Shown one piece after another: positions 1 to 8,599 of a stretch of 64,000 bases of DNA. The position numbers were made by a program, and so were the translations under genes. The notes below the pieces were generated by a model that did no database searches, was not told the origin of the DNA, and worked only from the letters and a program-made list of their open reading frames with translations. Position 1 is the stretch's first letter; each line of letters begins with the position of its first letter. This stretch comes from Achromobacter ruhlandii (GTDB taxonomy: Bacteria > Pseudomonadota > Gammaproteobacteria > Burkholderiales > Burkholderiaceae_B): the NCBI RefSeq assembly GCF_902859695.1, contig NZ_CADIJL010000007.1:1-64000 (forward strand), in the 5' to 3' direction.

Positions 1-826
1 CGGCCAGCGGCGCCGCCAGGGCGCCGGCGGCGCCGGCCAGGCCGAAGGCGCCGGCCGCCGCCGCGCCCAGGTGGAATGGCGCCTCGTGCAGCATGACCGC
101 CAGGGTCGACCAGAAGGCGCTGAAACCCAGCGACAACAGGCCTTGCGCGGTCGCGGCGCGGCGCAGTTCGCCGTGCTGGCGCCACAGGCGGGGTAGCGAG
201 CGCAGCAGTTCGGCGTAGGGCAGCCGGGAGGTCGGGGCGAACGCGGGCAGGCCGCGCCACAGGGCCGCGCCCAGCGCCACGATCGACACCGCGGCGGCCA
301 GGAACATGGTGCGCCAGCCGAGCTGTTCGGCGACGAAGCCGCTGATGACGCGTGACAGCAGGATGCCCAACAGCAGGCCGGTCATCACCGTGCCGACGAT
401 GCGGCCGCGATGCGCGGGTGGCGCCAGCGTAGCGGCGGCGGGCACGATGTCCTGCGCCAGGGTGGCGGACAGTCCGATGGCGAAACTGGCGGCCAGCAGC
501 ACGCCGATGGCGGGGGCGGCGGCGGCCAGCAACAGCGCCGCGGCGAGGGCGGCGGCCTTGATCAGGACGATGCGCTTGCGGTCGTAGCGGTCGCCCAGCG
601 GCGCCAGCAGCAGGATGCCGAACGCATAGCCCAACTGGGTCAGCGTCGGAATCCAGCCAAGCTGGCTGGCGCTGGCGTGCAGGTCCGCGCCCAGGATGCC
701 CAGCATCGGTTGGTTGTAATACAGGGACGCAACGGCCAGGCCGGCGCCGATGGCGAGCAGCAGGACCAGTCCGGCGGACGGATCTTGGGTTGTGGGCGCG
801 GGGTGCGCCCGGGTATCGGAGGACAT
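1..826 (-). CDS. MFS transporter, partial (3' end outside window)
   Basis: About 275 N-terminal codons of a major facilitator superfamily efflux-type permease are visible; the rest lies beyond the left edge. Reading starts at the ATG at 826 (begins MSSDTRAHPAP). The first membrane segment is followed by the LYYNQPMLG motif typical of the AraJ/YnfM-like MFS group, and the conserved loop after helix 2 reads LGDRYDRKR. Repeated alanine/leucine-rich helices follow. It is divergent from the LysR gene that starts 113 bp away, the usual arrangement of an exporter and its own LysR regulator. Substrate unknown; inner-membrane export of a small molecule is the family expectation. Confidence 0.85.
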   Translation of the reverse strand, partial: MSSDTRAHPAPTTQDPSAGLVLLLAIGAGLAVASLYYNQPMLGILGADLHASASQLGWIPTLTQLGYAFGILLLAPLGDRYDRKRIVLIKAAALAAALLLAAAAPAIGVLLAASFAIGLSATLAQDIVPAAATLAPPAHRGRIVGTVMTGLLLGILLSRVISGFVAEQLGWRTMFLAAAVSIVALGAALWRGLPAFAPTSRLPYAELLRSLPRLWRQHGELRRAATAQGLLSLGFSAFWSTLAVMLHEAPFHLGAAAAGAFGLAGAAGALAAPLA

Positions 827-926
827 GATGGGGGTTCCGTTCAGGAAATAGGCCGCGAAGGGGGCACGGGGCAGATTCTGAGCGTCCGCGGGGGCCGTGG
901 GTAGCCGTCCCCCGGGTAGATCCGTT

Positions 927-941
927 ATACGATAGGCGTAT
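927..941. promoter_or_regulatory. LysR-type box overlapping the start codon of the LysR gene
   Basis: The dyad ATACG-N5-CGTAT fits the LysR T-N11-A rule. Its right arm includes the first two bases of the ATG at 940. It lies in the 113-bp divergent region between the MFS gene and the LysR gene, so it could serve autoregulation and control of the exporter. This is inferred from symmetry only. Confidence 0.4.
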
Positions 942-1884
942 GACCAAGCCCGCCCTGCCCGCCGCAACTGGAACAGACCGCCTGCTGTTGCTGGAGACCT
1001 TCATACGCATCGTGGAGGCTGGCAGCCTGTCGGCGGCCGCTTTGCAGTTGGGAGCGACGCAGCCGACGATCAGCCGCCGGCTGCAGTTGCTGGAGCGCTC
1101 GCTGGGGGTGCGTCTGCTGCAGCGCTCGACCCACGCCATCCGGCTGACCGACGATGGCCAGCGCTGCTACGAACGCGCCCGGGAATTGACGACCACCTGG
1201 CAGTCGCTCGAGAGCGAGGTCAGTGGCGAGGGCGAGGACCTGACCGGGTCGTTGCGAGTGGTGGCGCCGCACGCGTTCGGTCAGAACCAGTTCATGGAGG
1301 CGTTGGCGCATTACCTGCGCCAGTATCCCCGCATGCGGGTGGAATGGCTGCTGCATGACAGGGTGCCGGATTTCATCGCCGAGAACATCGATTGCGCGAT
1401 CAAGGTCGGGCCGGTGCAGGATCCTTCGGTGGTCGCGATCAAGCTGGGCGATGTGGCGCGCAGCGTCATGGCGGCGCCGTCGCTGCTGGGCGGCGGCCCC
1501 CTGCCCCGGCATCCGTCCGAACTGGCGGCGCTGCCGTGGCTCGCGCTGCGCACGTTCTACCGGGACGAAGTCAGCCTGACGCACGTCCGCACTGGCGAGG
1601 TGGCGCGCATCGACATCGTGCCGCGCCTGTCCACCGACGGCCTGTACGCGCTGCGCAAGGCCGCGCTGCAAGGCCTGGGCGTGGGTATCGCGTCGGCCTG
1701 GGCGCTGCGCGAGGAACTGGCCAGCGGCCAACTGGTGCAGTTGGCGCCGGACTGGTTCGCCCCGCCCTTGCCTGTCTATCTGGTCTACGCCCCGTCTCGC
1801 TTGCAACCACCGCGGCTGCGGCGTTTCATCGAGGTCATGCGCGAGCATCTGCCCGCGGAGTTGCGCGCGAGTGACGCGGTTTAG
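940..1884 (+). CDS. LysR-family transcriptional regulator
   Basis: 314 residues, normal length for the family. An N-terminal winged helix-turn-helix spans about residues 13-72 (LETFIRIVEAGSLSAAALQLG, then TQPTISRRLQLLE), followed by a periplasmic-binding-like effector domain to the C terminus. The effector domain resembles the CrgA/PtxR-like group. It is divergent from the MFS exporter and probably controls it. The ATG at 940 has only a weak upstream Shine-Dalgarno and overlaps a LysR-box-like dyad; I see no better in-frame start before the DNA-binding domain. The inducer cannot be read from the sequence. Confidence 0.9.
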   Translation: MTKPALPAATGTDRLLLLETFIRIVEAGSLSAAALQLGATQPTISRRLQLLERSLGVRLLQRSTHAIRLTDDGQRCYERARELTTTWQSLESEVSGEGEDLTGSLRVVAPHAFGQNQFMEALAHYLRQYPRMRVEWLLHDRVPDFIAENIDCAIKVGPVQDPSVVAIKLGDVARSVMAAPSLLGGGPLPRHPSELAALPWLALRTFYRDEVSLTHVRTGEVARIDIVPRLSTDGLYALRKAALQGLGVGIASAWALREELASGQLVQLAPDWFAPPLPVYLVYAPSRLQPPRLRRFIEVMREHLPAELRASDAV

Positions 1885-2056
1885 GCGCAGTTCGCGGCAT
1901 ATCAGGGATTACCAGCAGCGCCGCGGCCGGATTGCGACAAGTGGCATCGGCCGTTGCCAGAATGGCAGGTTCCTTGCATTTTGTGTGGAAAGTGGGCGCT
2001 AGGCATTGACCTGGGCATCGGACAGAATTTGTGTACCGAATCATCAGGGGAAAACA

Positions 2057-3127
2057 ATGACGACACTGCTCACCACCACAGACGTTGCGAAGATCGTGGC
2101 CGCACAGGGCCCGCGCAAGGTATTCGAGGACTTGCTGGATTATCTGCTGGCCGATTTCCTGCGCTGGCCGGAGTTCGACAAGAGCGCGCGCGTCGCAAAT
2201 CATTCGGCGACCGGCGTGATCGAGCTGATGCCCACCGCCGACCATGATCTCTACAGCTTCAAGTACGTCAACGGCCACCCCGGCAATCCGGCGGCCGGCC
2301 TGAGCACCGTGATGGCCTTTGGCGCGCTGGCGCAGGTCAACACCGGCGAACCGCTGTTGATCAGCGAACTGACCCTGACCACCGCGCTGCGCACCGCCGC
2401 CACCTCGGCGCTGGCCGCGCGCGCCCTGGCCCGTCCGGGTTCGCGCAGCATGGCCTTGATCGGCAACGGCGCGCAGAGCGAATTCCAGGCGCTGGCGTTT
2501 CACCACATCCTGGGCATCGACACGCTGCACCTTTACGACGTCGATCCCGCCGCCAGCGACAAGCTGGCGCGCAATCTGGCCGACGTGCCGGGCCTGCGCC
2601 TGCGCCGCTTCGGCAGCGTCGCCGCCGCCGTCAAGGGCGTGGATATCGTGACCACGGTGACGGCCGACAAGGCCTACGCCACCATCCTCACCGCCGACAT
2701 GGTCGAGCCGGGCATGCACATCAATGCCGTGGGTGGCGATTGTCCCGGCAAGACCGAACTGCATGCGGACGTGCTGCGGGCTGGCGCCGTGTTCGTGGAA
2801 TACGAACCGCAGACGCGCATCGAGGGCGACCTGCAGCAGATGCCGGCCGACTTCGCGGTGACCGAGCTGTGGCGCGTGCTGACGGGCCAGAGCGCCGGCC
2901 GCCAGGACGGACGCGACATCACCGTGTTCGACTCGGTCGGCTTCGCGCTGGAGGATTTCTCGGCCCTGCGCTGGCTGCGCGACTGCGCCGTCAGGCACGG
3001 CATCGGCACGCGCGTCGAAGTGGCGCCGCGTCTGGCCGATCCGAAGAACCTGTTCGATCTGGTGCGGGGCCGCCAGGCCGCCGCGCAGGCCGCGGCCCGC
3101 GCCAGCCAGGCGTTGCTCAGGGATTGA
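2057..3127 (+). CDS. Ornithine cyclodeaminase
   Basis: 356 residues, the length of the classical Agrobacterium-type enzyme. The family converts L-ornithine to L-proline plus ammonia with bound NAD. The substrate-domain segment YVNGHPGNP and the Rossmann segment MALIGNGAQSEFQALAF (about residues 134-150) are characteristic, followed by a DVDP nucleotide-binding loop and INAVGGDCPGKTEL. The ATG at 2057 is chosen because it has a GGGGAAAA ribosome-binding site just upstream; the ATG at 2006 would add 17 unlikely residues. It stands alone, 172 bp after the LysR gene and converging on the GGDEF/EAL gene, so its catabolic partner is not here. Other mu-crystallin-family activities (alanine or lysine cyclisation) are possible, but the long form favours ornithine. 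Confidence 0.85.
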   Translation: MTTLLTTTDVAKIVAAQGPRKVFEDLLDYLLADFLRWPEFDKSARVANHSATGVIELMPTADHDLYSFKYVNGHPGNPAAGLSTVMAFGALAQVNTGEPLLISELTLTTALRTAATSALAARALARPGSRSMALIGNGAQSEFQALAFHHILGIDTLHLYDVDPAASDKLARNLADVPGLRLRRFGSVAAAVKGVDIVTTVTADKAYATILTADMVEPGMHINAVGGDCPGKTELHADVLRAGAVFVEYEPQTRIEGDLQQMPADFAVTELWRVLTGQSAGRQDGRDITVFDSVGFALEDFSALRWLRDCAVRHGIGTRVEVAPRLADPKNLFDLVRGRQAAAQAAARASQALLRD

Positions 3128-3139
3128 GGCGCCCCGCCG

Positions 3140-5221
3140 CTATTCGGAGCCTGGCGGTTCGTGCGACACCGGCCGGCCCAGCAGGAAACCCTGGAAATGC
3201 GAGCAGCCTTCCTGGGTCAGCCGTTCAAGCTGGGCCGCGGTTTCGACGCCTTCGGCGGTGGTGGGGATGTCCAGGCTGCGGCCGATGCCGTTGATGGCGC
3301 GGATGATGGCCAGCGCTTCCCTGCTCGACTCCACGTCCTGGGTGAACGACTTGTCGATCTTGATCTTGTCGAACTCGAAGCTGCGCAGGTAGCCCAGCGA
3401 TGAATAGCCGGTGCCGAAGTCGTCCAGCGCCACTTTCACGCCGAGCTGCTTGAGCCGGTTCAAGGTATTCAGGTTGCTCTCGGAGTTGGCCAGCAACACC
3501 GATTCGGTGATCTCCAGTTCCAGCCGGCTGGCCGCCAGGCCGGAGGTGGCCAGCGCCGACTCGACCAGCGAGACCAGGGCGTTGTTGGTGAACTGCGTGG
3601 CCGACAGGTTCACCGCCACGGTTTCGTGCGCGTCCCAGGTCATGGCCTCGCGGCACGCTTCGTGCAGGGTGAAGGCGCCCAGTTCGTGGATCAGCCCGGT
3701 TTCCTCGGCGATCGGGATGAACTCGTTGGGCATGATCAGCCCCTTGACCGGATGCCGCCAGCGCATCAGGGCCTCGCGGCCCACGGTGCGCACGTGGCTG
3801 GTGTCCTTGATGGGCTGGTAGTACAGCTGCAGCTGCTGCGACAGGATCGCCTGGCGCAGATCCATTTCCATTTCGTGGCGCTTGAGCGCGGCGGCTTCCA
3901 TCTCGGGCTTGAAGAACGCCAGGCAGTTGCGGCCGTTGCGTTTGGCTTCGTACAGCGCCATGTCGGCGTAGCGCAGCAGATGGTCGGCGCCATCCTCCTG
4001 GGCGGTGGCGACGGCGATGCCGATGCTGACGCTGACCGGCACGGTGTGGCCATCCACCTGGAACGGTTCGCGCATCGCGTCGATCAGGCGCTGCGCCATC
4101 TGGCGCAGGTCGTCGGTTTTCTCGATGCCGGGCAGCACCACCGCGAATTCGTCGCCGCCCAGGCGCGCCAGCGTGTCCTGTTCGCGCAGATTCCTGGCCA
4201 GGCGCCGCGACAGCTGGCGCAGCAGTTCATCGCCGCACTGGTGGCCGAGCGTGTCGTTGACGCTCTTGAAGTTGTCCAGGTCCAGGCACAGCACGGCGGC
4301 GCTACGTTCGCGGCCGTCGGGCGCCAGCGCCTTGAGCAGCCGTTCGCGGAACAGGCGGCGGTTGGGGATGCCGGTCAGGGTGTCGTGGTGCGCCATATAG
4401 CGCACCTGGGCCTGGGCCGCGTTCTCGTCGGTGATGTCGTCGGCGATCAGCAGCACGTAGCGCGAACGGGGGTCGCTGCTATGGAACACCAGCGTGCGGC
4501 TGCGCAGCGTGCGCGGGCCGCGCTCGGTGACCACCTCCTCCTGCCCGGCCTCGCGCAGCGCGCCGTCCGAGCGCAGCGCGTCGTTGGTCAGGCGCTCGAA
4601 GAACTCGTGCACGCCGGGCGGCAGGCATTGCTGGATGGTCTGCCCCTGCATCCGCTCGCGGCGCGCACCGAAGGCGGCTTCGGTCTGCCGGTTGGCCAGC
4701 AGGATGCGGCGCGACACGGCATCCAGCACCAGGACGCACGAGGGAATGTGCGAAACCACCGCCTCCAGGAAGCTCGACAACGAGGTCAGTTCGCTGTTGT
4801 AGCGTTCGGCCAGTTCCTTGGCGTGCAGCAGCTGCAGTTCGCGTTCGCGGCGTTCGGTGCAGTCGCGCGTGATCTTGGCGTAGCCGATGAGCGCGCCGGC
4901 GTCGTCCTGGATGGCGTCGATCACCACATGCGCCCAGAACGGCGTGCCGTCCTTGCGGATGCGCCAGCCTTCGGCCTCGAAGCGGCCCTGCTCGCGGGCG
5001 GCTGCCAGACCGCGCGCGGGCAGGCCGGCGGCCTGGTCGGCGGGGCTGTAGAAGCAGGAAAAATGCCGCCCCACGACCTCTTCGCGGGTATAGCCCTTGG
5101 CGCGTTCGGCCCCGGCATTCCAGTTGGCGACGGTGCCGTCGGGGTTCAGCATGTAGATCGCGTAGTCAACCACACCTTGCACAAGGTGACGGTACATCAC
5201 GTCGGAATTGTCGATGATCAT
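3140..5221 (-). CDS. PAS-PAS-GGDEF-EAL cyclic-di-GMP signalling protein
   Basis: 693 residues with no membrane segment. A first PAS domain spans about 8-125 (YAIYMLNPDGTVANWN, then YAKITRDCTERRE), with a second PAS-like domain at about 150-265. The GGDEF domain (about 275-435) has the intact motif GGDEF at 355-359 and an inhibitory RxxD site (REQD, 346-349) placed correctly for product feedback. The EAL domain (about 450-685) has EAL at 483-485 and the loop DDFGTGYSS from 600. Both catalytic signatures look intact, so it could make and break c-di-GMP, with the PAS domains as sensors. It is monocistronic and converges on the ornithine cyclodeaminase gene with a 12-bp gap. Which activity dominates cannot be decided here. 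Confidence 0.93.
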   Translation of the reverse strand: MIIDNSDVMYRHLVQGVVDYAIYMLNPDGTVANWNAGAERAKGYTREEVVGRHFSCFYSPADQAAGLPARGLAAAREQGRFEAEGWRIRKDGTPFWAHVVIDAIQDDAGALIGYAKITRDCTERRERELQLLHAKELAERYNSELTSLSSFLEAVVSHIPSCVLVLDAVSRRILLANRQTEAAFGARRERMQGQTIQQCLPPGVHEFFERLTNDALRSDGALREAGQEEVVTERGPRTLRSRTLVFHSSDPRSRYVLLIADDITDENAAQAQVRYMAHHDTLTGIPNRRLFRERLLKALAPDGRERSAAVLCLDLDNFKSVNDTLGHQCGDELLRQLSRRLARNLREQDTLARLGGDEFAVVLPGIEKTDDLRQMAQRLIDAMREPFQVDGHTVPVSVSIGIAVATAQEDGADHLLRYADMALYEAKRNGRNCLAFFKPEMEAAALKRHEMEMDLRQAILSQQLQLYYQPIKDTSHVRTVGREALMRWRHPVKGLIMPNEFIPIAEETGLIHELGAFTLHEACREAMTWDAHETVAVNLSATQFTNNALVSLVESALATSGLAASRLELEITESVLLANSESNLNTLNRLKQLGVKVALDDFGTGYSSLGYLRSFEFDKIKIDKSFTQDVESSREALAIIRAINGIGRSLDIPTTAEGVETAAQLERLTQEGCSHFQGFLLGRPVSHEPPGSE

Positions 5222-5351
5222 GGGGGATTGGGGGGGCGTTGCGGGATTCGCGGCTTTACGTTTACGTCGTGCCGCCGCGATTATTTACCGCCGCCGCGCG
5301 AAAAGGCCGATCCTGGCGGATTAAGTCCAATCTTTGCGCGTTGTTGCGCGC

Positions 5352-6461
5352 TCAGGGCTTCAGGCGTTGCTTCAGGGCCTGTGTGATCATCGGGATGTCG
5401 AGGTCCTGGCCCGGATGTTTCTGGCAGAAGTCGTACAACACCGCGATGTAGGCGTTGCCGAGCAGTTTGGTGATGGCGCCCGCCGTGGTGGCGGCGATGG
5501 TGCCGCCCACGGCGCTGCCGGCGCCGGGAATGAACTTGAGCAGGCTCGATACCACCGAGCGCCCCACCAGCGTGGCGGCGGACGCGCCCAATGACGAGGT
5601 GACCAGCGTGCTGATGGCGGCGGTGTTCAGTTCCATGCCAAAGGTAATGCCGATCTTGGCGATCATGCCGACCTGGATCGGCACCAGGGCCACGGCGTCC
5701 GAGAACGGGATCGGCGCGGCGGCGGCCGACGCGGCCAGGCCGGCGGCCACGTTGACCTCTATTTCAGCCCGCTTTTTTTTTACTTCCAGGGCCTTCAGGT
5801 TGCGGGTCGAGAGTGCGTTGGCATAGGCGCGCTGCTGGGATTCGGGGATGTACCGCGCGGTGGCTTCGATCAGGGCGTCCAGGCCCATCGGCGGCAGGTC
5901 CGCGCCCAGTTCCTCGATGTGCTCGGGCAGGGCGCGCACCGCCACCATCTGCCGCGCGCGCGGCAGCAGCGCGCGGGCCTGTTCCAGGAACGGGCTGTTC
6001 TTGCGAGCCTTGGTGAGCACGCCGATGACCGGGATGCCGGCGTCGGCCAGCAATGCGCTCAGTTCGACTTCGGCGTCCTCGACGCGGTGGCTGCTGTCCT
6101 GGATGCAGAGCCAGGCGACGTGCAGGTGTCGGTCCTGGTCTTCGGCGGCCGCGCGTTCGCGGATCAGGTCGGCCAGCTGCTGGCGCGAGCGCGCGTAGTC
6201 GCCCACTTCCAGGCCACGCGTGTCGATGATGGTGAGCGGGTGGCCGGGGCGCGAGAATTCCTGCGTGGTCTGCGTGACCGGCTTGCCGGCGCCGGTCCGG
6301 GCCAGGTCGCCGCGGAACACCGCGTTGATCAGCGTGCTCTTGCCCACGCCGGTCTTGCCGGCCACCAGGATGTTGACGCGGCCCGCGCCGCGCGTGGCGG
6401 TGCTGATCGCATCGGCGATCGCGTCCTGCAACTGGGGCGTGTCCTGGCGGGGCGGCGTCAT
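5352..6461 (-). CDS. Era/YfjP-like GTPase with C-terminal hydrophobic domain
   Basis: 369 residues. The G1 P-loop GKTGVGKS is at about 35-42, and the G3 motif is DTRGL at 80-84. The G4 position reads TKAR, lacking the aspartate of the usual (N/T)KxD, so guanine specificity may be relaxed. From about residue 220 the protein becomes alanine/glycine-rich and hydrophobic (DUF697-like), suggesting membrane association. Related proteins are often annotated as 50S-binding or dynamin-like GTPases, but no cellular role is firmly known. It sits alone between the GGDEF/EAL gene and panB, all on the minus strand. Start at the ATG at 6461. Confidence 0.8.
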   Translation of the reverse strand: MTPPRQDTPQLQDAIADAISTATRGAGRVNILVAGKTGVGKSTLINAVFRGDLARTGAGKPVTQTTQEFSRPGHPLTIIDTRGLEVGDYARSRQQLADLIRERAAAEDQDRHLHVAWLCIQDSSHRVEDAEVELSALLADAGIPVIGVLTKARKNSPFLEQARALLPRARQMVAVRALPEHIEELGADLPPMGLDALIEATARYIPESQQRAYANALSTRNLKALEVKKKRAEIEVNVAAGLAASAAAAPIPFSDAVALVPIQVGMIAKIGITFGMELNTAAISTLVTSSLGASAATLVGRSVVSSLLKFIPGAGSAVGGTIAATTAGAITKLLGNAYIAVLYDFCQKHPGQDLDIPMITQALKQRLKP

Positions 6462-6533
6462 GGCTGGCGGGAAGCGTGGAAATCGGGCATGGCTTGATTC
6501 TAGCGAGAAATCCGCGACGGGAAATGCCCGGTC

Positions 6534-7364
6534 TCAGCCATACAGGTGCGCCGCTTCGGGGAAGCGGCGCGCGCGCACGTCCGCCGCGTAGTCGCGGGCG
6601 GCGGCCTGGATGCGGTCGGACAGGGCGTCATAGCGTTTGACGAAGCGCGCGGTGCGATCGAACATGCCCAGCATGTCGTCCACCACCAGCACCTGGCCGT
6701 CGCAGCCGGCCGAGGCGCCGATGCCGATGGTGGGGCAACCGATGGCCTCGGTGATGGCCAGCGCCAGCGGTTCGACCACGCCCTCGATCACCACGGCGAA
6801 GGCGCCGGCTTCAGCCACCGCCGTGGCATCGGCGGCGATGCGGGCGTACTCGGCCTCGCCCCTGCCGCGCGCGCCGTAGCCGCCAAGGATGTTGACGGCC
6901 TGCGGCGTCAGGCCGATGTGCGCCATGACGGGAATGCCGCGCGCCGAAAGATAGGCGATGGCGGGCGCCATGGCCTGGCCGCCCTCCAGCTTGACGGCGC
7001 TGGCGCCGGTTTCCTTGAGGACGCGGGCGGCCGAGCGGAAAGCCTGTTCCGGGCTTTCCTCATAGCTGCCGAAGGGCATGTCGACCACCACCAGCGCCTG
7101 GCGCGCGCCGCGCACGACGGCGGCGCCGTGCGCGATCATCATGTCCAGCGTGACGGGCACGGTGGACGGCAGCCCATAGATGGTCTGCGCCAGACTGTCG
7201 CCCACCAGCAGCGCGTCGCAGTGGGGATCGAGCAATTCGGCCATGCGCGCGGTGTAGGCGGTGAGCATGACCAGCGGCTCGGCGCGCTTGCGGGCGCGAA
7301 AGGCCGGGACGGTCATGCGGCGCGGCGCGGAGGCCGCGGAATTCAGGGTGGCGGTGGTGGACAT
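6534..7364 (-). CDS. panB: 3-methyl-2-oxobutanoate hydroxymethyltransferase
   Basis: 276 residues, typical PanB length. It transfers a hydroxymethyl group from methylenetetrahydrofolate to alpha-ketoisovalerate to make ketopantoate, the first committed step to pantothenate, in the cytosol. Recognisable segments are the [11 protein letters not shown] metal-binding region, [19 protein letters not shown], and [22 protein letters not shown]. An AGGAG site precedes the ATG at 7364. No panC is adjacent; the upstream same-strand neighbour is a LysR gene 63 bp away. Many betaproteobacteria carry more than one panB, so this may be a second copy. Confidence 0.9.
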   Translation of the reverse strand: MSTTATLNSAASAPRRMTVPAFRARKRAEPLVMLTAYTARMAELLDPHCDALLVGDSLAQTIYGLPSTVPVTLDMMIAHGAAVVRGARQALVVVDMPFGSYEESPEQAFRSAARVLKETGASAVKLEGGQAMAPAIAYLSARGIPVMAHIGLTPQAVNILGGYGARGRGEAEYARIAADATAVAEAGAFAVVIEGVVEPLALAITEAIGCPTIGIGASAGCDGQVLVVDDMLGMFDRTARFVKRYDALSDRIQAAARDYAADVRARRFPEAAHLYG

Positions 7365-7427
7365 GCGGGGCTCCTGGGATGCGGTGCGTCGGGCCCGTGG
7401 GCGGGCGCGGCGCGCGGCACAGGTATA

Positions 7428-8345
7428 TCACGGCGTGGCCTCGGGCGTAGTCAGCAGGGCCGCGCGCATGTCTTCGAGAAAGGCCGCGGCGATGTCGTCG
7501 AGCTGGCCGCGGCGCTTGGCCACCATGCTGATCTCGACGTCGTAGTGGTAGGTGTCGGCATCCAGCGCGTGCAGCAGGCCGGCCGCCACGTAGGGCGCGG
7601 CATAGTGTTCGGGCAGGTATCCCAGGTGCGCGCCCGACAGGATCAGGATCAGCGCGGCCTCCATGTTGTCGGCCTCGGAGGTGATGTGGCGCGGCCGGCC
7701 GGCGAACGAGGACTCCGGCAAGGGGTAGGTGCGCCAGGTCCAGTCGGCGTCGGCCAGGTCCTGTTCGGTGACGCGGCCGGCGCGCGCCGCCAGCGGATGG
7801 GTGGCGCCACAGTAAGCGATCTGGCGTTCCTGGAACAGCGTGGTGTAGTCCAGCATCGGCACCCGGTGCAGGAAGTAGCCGATGGCGACCTGCATCTCGT
7901 CCTTGAGGATCAGCTCTTCCAGCTCGCGCGGACTGCGGATCAGCACCGACAGGCGCACGGCCTCGTCGCGCCGGCGGAATTTCTGAATGGCCTGGCCGAT
8001 GCGTGCGTTCTGCGCCATGGTGGCGTTGCCGATCAGGCCCAGCGTCAGGTTGCCGACCAGTTGCCGGTGCATGTTGCGCGCCTGCGCGCTGAAGTCGTCC
8101 AGCGAGGCCAGCGCGCGCCGCGCCAGCTTGTCGAAGCGCTGCCCCTTGGCGGTCAGGCGAAAGCCGCCGCGGCCGCGTTCGCACAGCGTGAAGCCCAGGC
8201 GGGTCTCGAGCGTGGCGAGCTGGCTGCTGATGGTGGACTGGCCCACGCCCAGTAGGGCCTGCGCGGCCGACACGCCGCCCGCGTCGACGATGGTGAGGAA
8301 GACGCGGATCAGTCGCAGGTCGAGGTCGGAAACGGTCGAGAGCAT
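7428..8345 (-). CDS. LysR-family regulator, probably of the divergent symporter/ureohydrolase operon
   Basis: 305 residues from the ATG at 8345 (MLSTVSDLDLRLIRVFL). A longer reading from 8453 would add 36 residues unlike any LysR N terminus. The winged helix-turn-helix lies at about 5-65 (AAQALLGVGQSTISSQLATLE), and the remainder is a LysR substrate-binding domain. It is divergent from the symporter gene across a 254-bp region rich in dyads, the classical arrangement for control of a catabolic operon. In Pseudomonas aeruginosa the guanidinobutyrase gene gbuA is likewise paired with a LysR activator (gbuR). By analogy this protein may respond to a guanidino compound; that is inference. No strong Shine-Dalgarno is visible at 8345. 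Confidence 0.88.
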   Translation of the reverse strand: MLSTVSDLDLRLIRVFLTIVDAGGVSAAQALLGVGQSTISSQLATLETRLGFTLCERGRGGFRLTAKGQRFDKLARRALASLDDFSAQARNMHRQLVGNLTLGLIGNATMAQNARIGQAIQKFRRRDEAVRLSVLIRSPRELEELILKDEMQVAIGYFLHRVPMLDYTTLFQERQIAYCGATHPLAARAGRVTEQDLADADWTWRTYPLPESSFAGRPRHITSEADNMEAALILILSGAHLGYLPEHYAAPYVAAGLLHALDADTYHYDVEISMVAKRRGQLDDIAAAFLEDMRAALLTTPEATP

Positions 8346-8599
8346 AGGGTAATCACGGACGAAACATTGATGGATATCGATGTGAATTTTCCGAACTAGG
8401 CATGGATGGAAAAAGTCCGGATTCCTATTATTCCACCGGAGTTGCCGATTCATCCCGGCGCTGGTGCCGCCGGCGGCCGAGGGGCGATCGGCGGTCCGGA
8501 AAACCGATTTTTTCCAGATTCACTTCTACGTAAATAGTTGTTTGGCCGGCGGCGGTGATTCAGCGCGCGGATCGCGCGCGACGAGACAAGGGGAAGGAC
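8346..8599. promoter_or_regulatory. Divergent control region, LysR gene / symporter operon
   Basis: This 254-bp region is locally AT-rich compared with its neighbours. It holds the dyad TCCGG-N15-CCGGA (8416-8440), partly overlapping TGGAA/TTCCA arms (8407-8435), and an ATATCGAT segment. These are candidate LysR sites; I could not settle on promoter boxes. A GGGGAAGG ribosome-binding site lies at the right end. Confidence 0.4.
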
